Assembly: GCF_020740795.1 (NCBI RefSeq)
Contig: NC_067282.1
Location: forward strand, 152,444,858-152,508,857
Direction of reading: 5' to 3'
DNA length: 64,000 nucleotides
From: Apus apus
Taxonomy: Eukaryota > Chordata > Aves > Apodiformes > Apodidae
Shown: in pieces, positions 1-12,179 of the stretch
How positions within the stretch are numbered: position 1 is the stretch's first letter
Layout: each line of letters starts with the position of its first letter
The notes under the pieces: generated by a model
What the model saw: only the letters and a program-made list of their open reading frames with translations
The model's database searches: none
Told to the model about the DNA's origin: nothing
Program-made: the position numbers and the translations under genes

Positions 1-900
1 TGTGTATCAAGCCATACATGGGAAAAGTCATGAGGCACCAGGATCCAGGAGCTCTTGTTCCTGCTCTGTGCCTGATGGGAGAAGAGGGATGCATCAGGAG
101 TGATCATTTTCCCCCTCCCCCTGTTGATCTGCTCTTCAATTGTCACCTGTCTGCTCTTCTCTCATCCTCCAGCTGCCTCCTTTTCCCTTCTTGGCAAGGC
201 TTGCCAAAGGTGTTGGATCACTGCTTGGGTGCAGAGCAAGCCCATGCAGGGTGGCTGTGCCCCCACAGAATCTGTGCACCAGGATGAGAAATGGCCGTGA
301 CTGGGTCTCAACCCATCTTGTCAGCCTATCCCTGCTCTTTCTCAAATGCACTCCAATATTATCACTTTCTCCTCTTCTTTTTCCCTTCCTCTTTCTTCAC
401 CTCCCTGCTTTTTCCTCTCACTCCTGCTATTTCCTTCCTTCCCCTCTGCTTCTTCCTCTCTTTCCTCTTGCTTCTTGAACCAATTCCAAATTGATTACCA
501 AGATGCTGCTTTTCCACTTTGTAGATCAGGACTTAGGTCAGACATCACTTTTTCAGCTATTCCCTCCCTAGCACAACTGTTGCGTGCACAGAGCAGCTTC
601 CTCAGCCACCTGTTTCTCTTCCTGTCCTCATATTATCTACAGTTTCAAAGAAGTAATTCTGCTGCTCCTAAAGGAAAAGGCTCACCAGGTTTTCATATCT
701 TTTGTGAAATGACAGCAAAGGGATGTTACCAGTCTAGCTCTGGTTGATGCCCTCCCTCATTTCCCCTAGTTCTTACTTGCCTCTAGGAAAAAAAAACAAA
801 AACAACACAACATCACACAAACAACAACCACCAACGCTAATATTGCTCATCAGTCTCTATACCAGGCTGCAGCCTTGGGTTCTCTCCTTTGCTTCCAAAC
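1..900. other. Left flank, no gene seen
   Basis: No open frame here has a recognisable product or splice structure. The stretch is mostly C/T-rich spacer beyond the KCNJ4 poly(A) signal, including a polypyrimidine tract near 357-475 and an A/C-rich patch near 787-830. The human neighbour on this side of KCNJ4 is CSNK1E, but nothing of it is visible. Confidence 0.5.
357..475 (+). repeat. Polypyrimidine tract
   Basis: About 120 bases are almost entirely C and T on the plus strand (degenerate TTCC/CTCT units). It is simple-sequence DNA just past the KCNJ4 3' end. The open frames across it are low-complexity Ser/Leu/Phe runs and are not genes. Confidence 0.7.
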
Positions 901-904
901 CTCC

Positions 905-1857
905 CCCTGGGATATTAGACTTTATTAAAAATAAATAGTTACAAATTCAGTTTTACAGCTGATGGCAGCAGGGAGAACGGAGGAGGTGAAACGGAGCAAG
1001 TTGAGGGTCTGCTGTCCAGTCAGGTCACTTGTCTGTCATCCCGGCCATGCTGTGCCGGGGAGCAGTCTGAGTGTGCAGCAAGCACAGGGCCCTGCCTCCT
1101 CTGCCAGGCATCTCAGGAGAGGACCAGGACATGATTTTCAAGAGGACTGGGAGAACTGGATCTGAGTCTGTGGAGCCGAGCTGCTTCTGGAGGTGACAGA
1201 CGCCAAAAGCCAAGGAGAATACAGAGTAGGCTACATAGAGTGTCCTTGTCTCCTAGCTTGGCATTTGCAGTGGAAGAATATGGATTTCAGTTCTTGTTCT
1301 GTTTTATATACAAAGAAAGAGTCATGTGCAACACGCATTAAACATGCAAGTATACCCCTCCCTTGAGATCCTTCCCCACTCCCTCCAGGTGTCCTAGACT
1401 CTCCCATCCATCCTTCTCTGGTCAGCACTCAGGTATCGCTCCTCTTGACAACCATGGGGCCTACCCACGTCAAGAGGGAACAGAAAGTCTGCTGTTGACT
1501 CAGCAGCAGGAGCACTTGCTGCAGGTCCTGGTGTGTGTGTTGAGGGCATGGATTCCTACTGCCTCTCCAGAGATGAGAAACCAGGTGTGCTGCTCTCCTG
1601 TCTCTGGGCAGGAAAGGGATCCCGGCACAAGCTGCACATGCTGGAGGAGCAGTATATCCTCACTCCTCTTCCAGGCAGTATGACTTCAGGGGAAAGGGAG
1701 TATATCAGAGCAGCTCCAGGCCTTGATGTACTCAGGGGCTGAGATGCAGTCACAGGAGGCATTTTCTGGTGGGCAAGGGACTTATCCAGCTACATACAGG
1801 TGCAGAATGGAGGAGGAGGTGGTGGGCAATAGGTGTGGAATGGGGAGGCTGGAGGAG
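905..1857 (-). other. KCNJ4: KCNJ4 3' UTR
   Basis: This is the noncoding sequence between the KCNJ4 stop codon and the first good AATAAA on the minus strand (921-926), giving a UTR of about 0.95 kb. The extent is inferred from the poly(A) signal only. A longer UTR using a signal outside the window cannot be excluded. Confidence 0.5.
921..926 (-). terminator. KCNJ4: KCNJ4 candidate poly(A) signal
   Basis: A canonical AATAAA on the minus strand (TTTATT on plus) lies about 0.93 kb beyond the KCNJ4 stop. No earlier canonical signal was noticed between the stop and this site. Confidence 0.45.
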
Positions 1858-3187
1858 CTAGATGGCTGACTCCCTACGATATGAGATTGTGTCTAGGGGT
1901 AGAGTTGCCTGGAGCCTCTCCAGATCCAGGTGGCTTCCAAAATCCATCATCTGGATGATGCCTCCCTCTTCTTTAGTGTTGCCCTCTAACACCACACCCA
2001 CTTCATCGTCATCTTCATCTTCATCTTGACTGACAAGAGCCAGCTCGTTCTCATAGCAGAAGGCACTAGGAGGTGGGGGAGAAGGTAGGATAGTCATCTT
2101 GCTTTCTTGCAGTTCCCGGGCTGAGCAGCAAGGTGTGCCAGCTACCTCATAGGTCTTGTGAAAGCGTGAATAATCTACTTTATAATGGTTCTTCTCCTCA
2201 AACACAACTGGTTCAAAACGGTGACCCCAAAGGATTTCACTAGCAAGGTAAGAGCTTCGTGCCTGGGTGGTCATGGCTGTGGCTTCCACCATCCCCTCCA
2301 GGATAACAACAATCTCAAAGTTCTCTGTCTCCAGCTCCTCCTTGCCAATCCCATAGAGTGGGCTCTCCTCGTCAATCTCATGAACAATAATAATGGGTGA
2401 GACCAAAAATATACGGTCGAGGCCCACATCATAGCCCACATTTAGGTCCCGCTGGTCCAGGGGGAGGTATTCACCTTCCTCTGTCATGTAGGGCTTGATG
2501 AGCTGGGCTCGGACGTGGGCCTCCACAATGTGGCTCCTCCTCAGGTTGCCTACCCGCCACATGAGGCACAGTTTGCCATCCCGCACAGAGATGACCGCAT
2601 GGTGACTGAAGAGGAGGGTCTGGGCCCGCTTCTTGGGCCTCGCCATCTTGGCCATGATGGTGCCAATCATGAAGGAGTCAATAACACAGCCCACGATGGA
2701 CTGGACCACAACTGCCATGATAGCCAGCGGGCACTCCTCAGTCACACAGCGGAAGCCATACCCAATGGTTGTCTGTGTCTCCACTGAGAAGAGAAAAGCC
2801 CCTAGGAAGCTGTTCACGTGCATGATGCAGGGCTTGAGGAGAGAAGGACCACCTCCCACTGCCGGAGCATTGAGGTCACCATGGAAGAAAGCGATGCACC
2901 AGAAAAGGAAGCCAAAGAAGAGCCAGGAGGCCAGGAAGGCAGCAGAGAAGATCATGAGCATGTACCTCCAGCGTGTGTCCACACAGGTGGTGAAGATGTC
3001 GGCCATGTAGCGCTGAGACTTGTTGCTCAGGTTGGCAAAGTAGACGTTGCACTGGCCGTTCTTCTTCACGAAGCGGTTGCGGTGCTTCCTCCGAGGGGCG
3101 TGGCCCTTCCCGTTTCGGCTGTGCCCGTTCATGCTGCCCAGCGCAGAGACCTTGTGTCCATCCTCTTCCGTGGAGACAACGCTGTAC
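1858..3187 (-). CDS. KCNJ4: KCNJ4 coding exon 2 (main exon)
   Basis: Carries the last two bases of... the split Arg-8 codon's final base through the stop TAG/TGA-type end after RESAI, i.e. nearly all of the channel. The acceptor is a clear ...cttttccag just above 3187. The frame stays open past the acceptor to 3282 with a GTG, but that stretch is Ser/Cys/Phe-rich intron. An internal ATG at 3132 gives the 424-residue short form that corresponds to mammalian Kir2.3. Confidence 0.95.
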
Positions 3188-4537
3188 CTGGAAAAGAAGA
3201 AACAGGCTTTGCCAGCAGAAACAGATGAAGAACAACAGCAGCCACTGAGACAGCAAGGGTGGGAGACACACAGGCGGCTCACAAAGCTACGGCACCACAG
3301 TGTTGAACATCACAACAGCCCATTTCTCTGGCTCTGCCACCCTGACCAAATTGGTGGAGCTCGGCTGCAAGATTTGCCAAGTCTTGCTGCCAGGAAGTCG
3401 TATCTAGCAAAGTCCTGAGAGGGCAGCAAGACAGGAGAAGCTTGTAGAGCTGTGCTTCCTTCCAGCCCTTGTGGGGAGGAGCAACTCAAGGCTTCGAAAT
3501 CTGATGGCAGCTGGACCAGCTGGGAAGCAGGGAAGCAAGCACCCGCAGCCTGGCCACATTTTGGCCCCAGCATTATATAAGACCCCGAGTTTCTATTTTT
3601 TCCTCCTCTCTCCTCACTGATTTCATGGTGTGTCAGTGACAATGTTTATACACTTCTTGTGCTCAGGACAATTCTGTTGCCACAGCAACGCGCGTGGCTC
3701 CCATCATCCCACATCCAAAGCCAAAGGTGTAATTTGGAGATCAAGAGCCAAAGTGCTGGCAGATTTCCCTGGGAGAAGCTCCCAACACACTTTCTGGGAG
3801 ATGTTTTTCCCCTCCGGCTCCCCTCCCTCGCAGGCGGCATCGATGCTGCCCTTTGTGTGCTGCTGCATCTATGGTTTCAGATACTCATTAAAGACATGAT
3901 GATAGAAGATGCTCTGACCACTGAGGACATCAAGGGAGCGCATAGACCCACCAAGACCATTCTGCCCTCTTGACCACCAAGTCCTGGTTTCTCAGAACCA
4001 GTTGGGCTGGCAGTGCCTCCCACCCCATAGTGGAACCCTCTGGAACCTGCCAGCATAGGTTCTGTGACCCTGATCCTGCTCTCATGGGAAGAGGGAGCAG
4101 GGGAAGCATGTGTGGTTAGAATTTTGACTCCTGGGGACTCTGGGGGACAGGGGACTTCTGCAGGACTGCTGAAATCTGTAATTTCTGGTCCAGCACCATG
4201 CAGTGCTTTGCTTCTCCTCTGTTGCGCACCTCCTGTGAGCACTGCCCCCATGTATGGTGTGTCTTGGATTGGAGGAGGAGAGAGAAGGCATACCTTGAAG
4301 CAAGAAAGCCCCTGGCAGATAATTTGGGAAGAATATCACAGAATGATAGAATTGCTGTGGTTGGAAAAGACCTTTAAGATCATCAAGTTCAATGATTAAC
4401 CTGGCACACTGCCAAGTCCACTAAAAGGCAGGCTGAATTTAGGGCTTGAGGGATTAAATGAGGAGGACCAGGCCACCCTGGGCAGCAACAGTCCTTGAGA
4501 AGGGGGTTACTCACCGGTTGACTCGGACGCTGCCCAT
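1858..4537 (-). CDS. KCNJ4: Kir2.3 inward-rectifier potassium channel (two coding exons)
   Basis: Strong inward-rectifier K+ channel subunit that sets resting potential in neurons and heart and forms plasma-membrane tetramers. Coding exons are 4515-4537 and 1858-3187, joined across intron 3188-4514, giving 450 residues. Visible parts are the cytoplasmic N-terminus, TM1 around residues 83-107, the pore with selectivity filter TIGYGFR (GYG at 150-152), TM2 with the rectification aspartate D178 in VGCVID, a large cytoplasmic domain, an acidic tract near the C-terminus and a final RESAI (class I PDZ ligand). From residue 27 on, the protein matches mammalian Kir2.3 closely; the extracellular linker before the pore is shorter than in human. 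The first 26 residues ([18 protein letters not shown]...) match the Kir2.1/Kir2.2 N-terminus and are absent from the human Kir2.3 known to me, which starts at the equivalent of M27 (ATG at 3132). Confidence 0.95.
3573..3689 (-). promoter_or_regulatory. KCNJ4: Candidate internal KCNJ4 promoter (TATA and X-box)
   Basis: Inside KCNJ4 intron 1, TTATATAA (3573-3580, the same on both strands) lies downstream, on the minus strand, of GTTGCCACAGCAAC (3676-3689). The latter fits the RFX X-box consensus GTNRCC-N2-RGYAAC without a mismatch. A start about 30 bases beyond the TATA would give an unspliced mRNA whose main start is ATG 3132 (short Kir2.3). Motifs are seen; promoter activity is inference. Confidence 0.35.
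4334..4425 (-). mobile_element. CR1 LINE 3' end fragment
   Basis: A short reverse-oriented CR1 tail: a CACAGAATGATAGAAT-like terminal motif, then the GGTTGGAAAAGACCTTTAAGATCAT block and a degraded piece after it. It sits just past the donor of KCNJ4 exon 1, inside intron 1. It is truncated at its 5' side like most avian CR1 copies. Confidence 0.75.
4515..4537 (-). CDS. KCNJ4: KCNJ4 coding exon 1 (8-codon micro-exon with start)
   Basis: Twenty-three coding bases give MGSVRVN plus two bases of Arg-8, followed by a consensus donor gtgagtaa. Joined to 3187 the reading is [18 protein letters not shown], close to human Kir2.1 MGSVRTNRYSIVSSEEDG. The ATG has a strong context (gagccATGG). A candidate acceptor (ctcccag) ends at 4576, so the full exon may be 4515-4575 with more 5' UTR upstream. 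Too short for ORF callers. Homology and splice sites are seen; use in transcripts is inferred. Confidence 0.85.
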
Positions 4538-4575
4538 GGCTCGCTGTATCATCAGGTGTCAGGGGGTGGCAGGAG

Positions 4576-6717
4576 CTGGGAGGGCACAGGATCTCATGCA
4601 GCAGCACTCACATGGGACCAGGTGGCTCCAGGTTTCACCTCCAGTGAGCTGGGACCTGTGCTGCCATTGCCATTGCTTCTGGACACGTGCCTTGCAGAGA
4701 AGGACAAAGCAAAACCTGGTCAGAGCCTCCTCTGACAGCACCTGTCCCAGTTCCAGAGCAGGGAGCACAAGGGCTCCCAGCCTTTTCCTCAGGAGGATGC
4801 TGGTGGTGTTCACGGGGCAGGTGAGGAGCTGATGGCCGCAGATCAGGTTGGCCCAGTGCATCTGCCACAGGGACAGGTGCAGGAGAGGTGCTGGTCACTT
4901 CTTTCGAGATCAAGGGCACAATGACTGAGCAGCTTGCAGGGCCCTTGCCCTGAGCCTTTTTATTAATATCATGGCTTACCCCAGGATGAGAGCTCAGCCA
5001 GGTTAAATACCTCACACACAAGGACTAACAAAGCACAGACATGCACAGCAACCCTCAGGAAACCCCGTCAGCCCAGCCTGGGATTTAATTCCAAGGGGGG
5101 CAGAACATCCCCCTCTTTCAAAGAGGGAAAGAAAACCAAAAGGGCAAACTGATGGAAAGGAAGGGCCTAGGGGTGGCCAAGGAGAAGCCAATTAGAGCAA
5201 ACAGACCTTGCAACATGCCCTGTGAACCGCAGCCAAGGAGCAGCTCAGCAGCAGAGCGCTGGGGAGGACATCCAGGAGATGTGATGTCCCAGCCTGCTCC
5301 TCCTTGAGCTGAAGAACAGAGAAACCAAAGATTCAAGAGCCGACCTATCCCACCTGCCCAGAGCTGCTGGGAAGTGAAATGCAGTGAGGGCACAATGACT
5401 CTCAGATTAGGAAGGGCTTTGTACGCCCATGCTAATCCTGCACTGTAACCTTTGGATTACAGCAGCCAATGCAGAGGGCAGGACACAGCCAGCTAGTTCA
5501 CTTCTTCCCAGCCTCACCAGCAAGCAATCAATGGTTGCCATATCTGGGGAAAAGCCAAGGATTTCTGGGTCAAATCCAAGGTTTAGAGCTGATTGCAAGT
5601 GGTCATGCACAGGCAGGAGAGAGGAACAGCAAGGGATGTTGCCAGGGACAGAAAAGTTGGTGGGAACCATTCTTGTCTCATCATCAGTGTTGCAGAACAG
5701 GACTTCATGTGTCTAAGGGTGACCACCAGCTTTCCCCAGTTAGGAGCACAGTCTAGAAAGCAGCAAGTAAGGATCTCCAAGCATCGCCTCTGATGTGCAA
5801 GCACTGCTGTTGTCATGTCTGGGATGGAGATGAACCAGCAGTCTCTCCTCCAGAGACCAAGGTTACTGAAGCAGTTTAAGCCCTGGGACCACACAAACAT
5901 GGTTATTCAGACCAGAGATACTATGGGACCAGGAAAAGACAACAATATTATAGTCCACAACTCACTCCACAGAGGCAGAAGTGAGCAGCTGCCTAGAAAC
6001 TCCCACCAGGAAAAAGCACTTTGGCACAGAATTTCACCAGCACTCACCCCCCTCACCACTCGACAACATCCAAGTCTTTAAGGAGGGTTGGTTTGGCCAG
6101 ATACAGGAAATTTGGTTGTGTAGTGGGCTGAACCTACAGCAGGAACTGGGGTCAGTAGCCTAAATTAATCAGAAATGTTGAGGGATAACCAGGTGATGAA
6201 GAAAGGTCATTTCATGGCCACAGATGGTCCCCCTAGAATAAAGTTAAGATGTATCTCCAGTGACTACATGGTGAGTTTGGGCTGCAGGGTCCCACAGGTC
6301 TTTGGGAGGTGACAAAAGTCGGCAATTTAGGTATACTCCTCTATACCAGCTCCAACCGGGAGAGGAAGGCCATTCTCCCCAGCTGGTGCCTTCCTTAGCT
6401 AGTCCAGATAAGTCAAGCTGATCCTTAGCCAGCACTGACATTGGTACCAGAGGAGAAGCACTGCCACAGCTCACGTATGGATACTTCACAACTTCCTAGG
6501 GGTTTCTGTTCACTACTACCACCCCATTCCCCAGCTGCAGGAATGGGTGCACAATTTCTAGAGACTTCAGATTTCTGGCCCAGGTGATTTAAGAATCCCA
6601 GCAACAAAATACAGCAACTTCACTCCAGAGGTGAGCTGTCTGATGGACCAGTTTGCACTTGTTATTATCTTGCAGAGGTTCTGGGCTGGGGACTGCCATC
6701 GCATTGGGCCCCCTGGA
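4576..6717. other. Gene-free stretch upstream of KCNJ4 exon 1
   Basis: No exon, RNA gene or clear repeat recognised. Open frames on both strands are short, overlap each other and have no family signature. If KCNJ4 has an upstream noncoding exon, this is intron. Confidence 0.4.
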
Positions 6718-7055
6718 GATCATAGAATTCTTGAATGGTTTGGGTTGAAAGGCACCTTAAAGATCATCTAGTTCCAACCCCCCTGCATGGGCAGGAACAC
6801 CTCCCACTAAACTAGGTTGCTTCAAGCCCCATCCAACCTGGCCTTGAACACTTCCAGGGATGGGGCACCCACAGCTTCACTCGCCAACCTGTTCCAGTGT
6901 CTCACCACCCTCATAGTGAAGAATTTTTCCTAATATCTAACCTAAATCTACTCTTAGTGTGAAACCATTCCCCCACATCCTATCACTACATGCCCTGATG
7001 AAAAGTCCCTCTCCAGCTTTACTGTAGGCCCCTTCAGGTATGCCACACTGGGGGT
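6718..7055 (-). mobile_element. CR1 LINE 3' fragment
   Basis: Reverse-oriented CR1 of about 340 bases. It begins at the tail (ATCATAGAATTCTTGAATGG), continues through the GGTTTGGGTTG, CACCTCCCACTAAAC and CCAACCTGTTCCAGTGTCTC blocks and ends after the CCCTCTCCAGCTTT segment. It is moderately diverged and 5'-truncated. The 260-residue minus-strand open frame over 6954-7736 runs into this element and is not a gene. Confidence 0.9.
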
Positions 7056-10000
7056 GATGTAGCCACTGTCCCTTCTCAGCAGCTGGTGGCCCAGTGTCAC
7101 TGCTGGCACCCTTGCCTGCAAAATGGGTGCAGACAGTTCCACAAAGCCAGGGGCTGTGCAAGGAGCCTGAACCCTAGGCAAACTCAATTCAAATGGCTGT
7201 GGAATTATTCCATTGCTCTTTCCAAACCTGAAACACAAATTGGATGAAGGGGGAAGTCTCAGAGATGCCTCCAGCAAAACGGGGTGCTGAACAGGCAGCG
7301 GACTATTGTATAGATCAGGGGGAGAAAAGCTGAGGACAGAGGTGCAAATCCTGGAGCATGCCTGAGGACCTTTCTTGGAGCTTGCTTTGCCTCCAGGGAC
7401 CCAGGTGCACAGAGGAACCTGGGGAGACAGCAGTGACTCCTGGGGAGTGGGATGAAGCCACACTGATGAGTGCAGCCTGGGGCACCCTGGGAGATACCAG
7501 GCAGGAGACCGCAATCCTGAGAGGTGGTTCTCCATCCCTCCTGTCCCCAGCATACATGAACACTCATGTATTTCATGGCCTGAGGAAGCGCCCCAGCTCA
7601 AGGACACCTCTGCAGTGTGGGCATCACAGCCCCCGTCTCGCAGCACTGAAGCTGTCGGCCAGGTGGGTCTCCAGGGGCCAAGGGCCACCTCCAGCCCTGC
7701 AGCTGGGGCTGCCCAACCACTTTCCTCCTCCTGCACCCTAGATGGAGCAACGCTGGGGACACTGCTGCCATGCTGAAGTCATCCCTACCTTCCCAGGTGA
7801 CACTGTGCTCCAGCAGCACAAGCCATTGCACCAGCCCGTGCAGCCACCCCTGTGCTGCTCTGACCCCAAGCAGACAGGTGGGACCAGACTGCTGCTGTGG
7901 CTTTCCAGGGGATCTGAGGGCTAATTATAATGTCAGGGTGCATGGTGCTGATGCAATGCCTCCATCACTTCATCCCCAGGACACCTCGCGGCACCTCACA
8001 CGTCTCCGGCTTTCTCCAGCCCCTGCCAGAGTGGATCATATGCTGTCAATCCTTCCTTAAATTTGCAGTGGAAGAGTCTCATGAAACAGAACAGAAAAGT
8101 CCACGCTGAAGCACTCCCCCACTTCTCTTTTTATAACAACTGTATCTGGTGCTCTGGGATGTACACCGTGAGCGACAACGATGGAAAAATCCCAGGGTAT
8201 TTTTACACTCTTAGTCTTTGCTTTATCTGGAGTCGTCTGGCAAATGCTTCCCTCCTGTCTGTGGTCAATACCGTTGCTTCTGCTGCCTTTTCTCCTCTTC
8301 CTGGCTGCATGGCACCGTCTGGTTTTGACACCAGCACCCACAGACCCATCCTGCCAGCACGGGCAAGGTGACAACGTGGCAGAAGACATCATCTCACCTC
8401 TTACAAAGTCTGGGTGGAAACACCCGCAGCAGAGAGGGGAGCCCCTTTGGCTTTTTGCAGAGCCTCACGGACCCATGGCATAGGGTTTGTCCTCTCCATC
8501 TCCTTTGTAACTCCATCTCCTCTTCCTCACAAGTATTCCTGGGGTTCGTGCCGGGGTTTGTAGGGCAGCCCAGTGCTGTGAGGTTGCCCTGTCTCAAGGG
8601 GCAGTGGCTGAGGTCTCTCTCCTCCGTGCAGGCAGGGCTGGGTGCTAGGTGCTGTACCAGCACACACGAAGGCACAGTCACTGTGCAGGAGAGTTTCACC
8701 ATATTAAGAAGGCAAGTGACATATGGAAGGTGAGGGGAGGAAGCTGTAATCAACTCCATACCATTTTTATATACACACTTATGTCTTTTCGTTCAATAAT
8801 TATAAATAGATCAAGCAAGTGCCAACAGTCCCCATCTGCCCTGCAAGGCATGATCCCCTGACCAGTTTCTCTCTCCAAAAGAGGATTTTATTAACATGCC
8901 TCTGCCCAGTTTATATTTTGGGGTGGAGTGAAAAGGGGGGACTTTTCCCCTCCCTCCCCCCGTGAAGCTCTGGAGCCTGGGGATGGGTAATATGAAAACA
9001 AAACAAAATGATTTGAAGTTAAACCATCTCAGTGTGTGACTCAGAGCTATTCATAGCTCCCTGAAGCCAGCTGCAGCAACGGAGCCAGAAGGATTCTGCC
9101 CGTATTATTATTCCAATTACCATCTGAATTAAAAGTTTGAGCAGTGATCAGCCCACATACTGATGGGAGGGGGAGAGAAGAAAGTGAAGAGAGAAGGAGA
9201 GAAAGAGAGGGGGGGGGGGGGGAAACCAGATAAAAATGGGATACACACAAAGGTCCCTGGGATGACAATGTCAGGAAGAGGCACAGAAAGGTGACAGCAT
9301 CACCTCCTGCCTGCTCCTACACCACCCCAGCAATTCCTGCTCCAGAATGGGCAATGGCACTGCAAGAGAGGCCATCTACTCCCTGGAATACCAGTCAAGA
9401 TGGGGATACCCCACAGTGAGCTGGTGGGACTGGCACAGGGCTCACCCATGCTGCTCCCGCTTCCCCAGCTAGGGCTGGGGGGACAAGAGGCAGGGGCTGG
9501 GGTGTGGCTGACCAGGAGTGTAAGGAGAGGATGCTGCTGGGGTGGTGGCTGGGGAGAAGTCCCTACTTTTTCTTGTCGAGTGAGGTGGGTGGGTGTTATT
9601 CTTTGTGGCTGGCATCACAGGGAAAATAAAATGCTCAGGAGGCCTTCCCTGGGTGGTGTTCTTGGCCAAAAAGGAGGTGGGCTTCTGCAGCAGCCAGGAT
9701 GCAGACTGCATCCTACCTGCTCCCAAGATAGTGCTGGGGCTGACATCTGCCCCAGCGGCTGCCCTACCAAAACCATAGACTAGATCCCAAAGACTTGGTG
9801 TAAAACCCACAAGAGCTGAAAAACTGAATGCCCTGGGGTGTCCCCAAGGTCCCCACACCCTGGGCGGCTGCAGTGTGCTCAGGTTACTTCCTCCAGCTTC
9901 TCAGCATGACTGCACCAGCAAAAAGGGCATCTCCCCTAAACCCCCATCCCAGAAGCTCCCTTTGTTGATCTTCCTGCCCTGCAGGAGCCTTGCCAGAAGG

Positions 10001-12179
10001 CCATCCCCAGCCATGTCCCTGCACCTGGGTGTTTCTCCAGCACAGAGCCCCTCCTGAGCCCATGCTGGCCAGGCCAGGAGGGATGCCTATGTGGGGTCTC
10101 TTGATGGCTTTTGCCTAGTTGGGGGTGAGGATTATTATCAGTGCACAGAAACAGAGGGGCAAGGGCAGCTCACATCATCTGCCTGTCGCTGCAGTCGCAC
10201 CTCTGGTAAGGCAGGGTTGGTCTGTTGGTGCTTCTGCAAAGCACCATGAGAGGCAGGCACGTGCAAATGGGTTTTGAATGATGATAACAACAGTGACAGC
10301 AGCAAAAGGCGAGCAATACACAGGTCAAAGCCTGCTCTGCACCAGGCCCCCAGCCAAGAGTGGCTGCAGCCGCTGCTGCTCAAGGGCTGCCTTCTCAGCC
10401 TGGCCTGGCTGCTCAGTGTTAACCCATCAGCAACCGGGAATAAAAAATTCCTCCCCTCCAGACCCTTGCTGCTGCTCTAACAAGAAGCCCTGCAGAACCA
10501 ACAGCCTCCCGAGGGTGTCCCAGCTTCTCCTCTTTCAGTTATGCCTGCTAAGCACCAGAAACAGAGCTGATGGAGCATCCCAGGTAAGCTGCAAAATTGC
10601 CCTCCCGCAGCGAGAGGATCAGCTATTTCACTACAAATCTGCTGACTTGTATTGCTGCAGCTTGCTCGGTGGTGTGGTTAAACAAATGTACCTGAAAGAC
10701 ATCAAGCCTTGGTGCTGCCCAATGCCTGTGGTAGGGAGGACTGTCCCCTGCCTCTTCCTCCTGCCCTCCCAGGTGGCAGGGGCTGCCAGCATGGACAGGC
10801 TCAGTGGTAGAGTGGTGAGAAGCTCAAGACATGGCAGCTCTGTTTGCATGCTGCTACACCTGTGAAATCTCCCCTCTCCCACCATTGCTATGAATTGCTG
10901 TCATACCCCTGCTCCTCTGGGCTGCCATGCTCTCTCCTGCTGGCAGGATGTCCTGCCTGCTCACCTGCCTGCTCACCTGCCTGTCACCTGCTGGCACTCG
11001 GTGCTGCCCGCAGCTGCTGCCTGCTCACCTCCACCCAGACACAAGGCTCTTTCTTGGTGATGGGAAGGATGGGGACAGGAGAGGAAAGCAACTCCTAGGG
11101 CCACTGGGTCTAACCCTGTGGCAGGCACTACCAGCTCATAGTGCCCTTGAGGTTTTTTTGAGGAATGAAGTGCCTGCCTGTTGGGTGTCTGGGATCCCCG
11201 GTGCCCTTCAGCCCCCACAGTGCTGCTGGTGGGGCCAATATATATGGCTTTCATGGGGCTGTAGGGTGGCTTTACCCTCCTCTATAGAGGTGTGACTTTT
11301 GACATCCTCTTTCTAGAAGTCTCTGTTTGGCTGGCCCCTCTGCATAGGTGCCTAAGCAGGCTGCCAGTGAATGCTGTGGCCCAGCACAGAAAGGGAGCAG
11401 GTGAGAGGAGAGGGGACAGCAAAGATGAAGGCAGGGGAAGGGAGAACAGGCAGTGGAGAAGCAGACAGGATGAGGCCAGCAGCTCATTGCACCAGTGCTG
11501 GCACTGCTTTCTGGGGAGGAACTGAGGGAGGGAGGTGTAGGGGGAGACAGGAGAGGTGTTGGGGTCTTTTCTCCAAGCCTTTCACAGGGGACAGAGTGGG
11601 GGACGCTGCCTCCCTCTTTTTTGCACAGCACCAGACTCCCTCTTGTTTTGGGAGAAATGTTGCCATAGAAATAAAGCAGCCGTCCAGACTGCGAGGAGCA
11701 GACCCACTGCCATGGTGGCAGGGGCTGGTGCAGCATAGGCAGAGTGGCTGCAGGCCTCTCTGGCTGGAGGCTTGGGGCAGTGCCAGGCTGGAGGGTACCT
11801 TGTCCTCCATCCCCTGCTCCCTCACCTCCGGTGAGAGTGGCTGCGGTGCTGCTGTGCCAGCATGGCCAGTGCCAGCCCCAGGTGGCATCTCTCCCCAGGT
11901 GCACCAGTGGGTGAATGCTGAAACTGCCCCTACAGGCAAGCTGCCTGCCCTGGGCTCCTGAGAGGACAGGCATGGACATGCAAGGGTCTTTGAGGCAGCT
12001 GGACAGGGTCACGCTGCAGCCAGCTCTCATCCCCGCCTTCACTGCTGGAGAACAAGCCTGAGGGTGACAACCAGCTCACAGGCAGCCCCTACCCATCCCA
12101 AGCCCCCCACTGCTGGAAGACCAGCATCTCTTCCAAGGAGTGGCTTCAAGATCAACCATCCCCAGTAAAGCCACCTTGT
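7056..12179. other. Gene-free GC-rich stretch
   Basis: No coding exon recognised. Visible items are a perfect AP-1 type TGACTCA (9037-9043) in an AT-richer patch around 8.9-9.15 kb that looks like a possible enhancer core, a G-run at about 9209-9222, short repeats of CCTGCTCACCTG at 10.95-10.99 kb, and an X-box-like GTTGCCATAGAAAT (11659-11672). Long open frames such as 11272-12042 (minus) are composition-driven. Confidence 0.4.

Noticed and set aside
3188-3282. Extension of the KCNJ4 frame upstream to a GTG at 3282
   Set aside because: This stretch is the intron just before a clear acceptor. It codes a Ser/Cys/Phe-rich run without homology, and GTG is not a plausible start here.
6954-7736. 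260-residue minus-strand open frame
   Set aside because: It overlaps a CR1 fragment, has no recognisable domain, and sits among equally long overlapping frames on the other strand in GC-rich DNA.
11272-12042. 256-residue minus-strand open frame
   Set aside because: Low-complexity Ser/Pro/Cys-rich translation with no family signature or splice context; a product of low stop frequency in GC-rich sequence.
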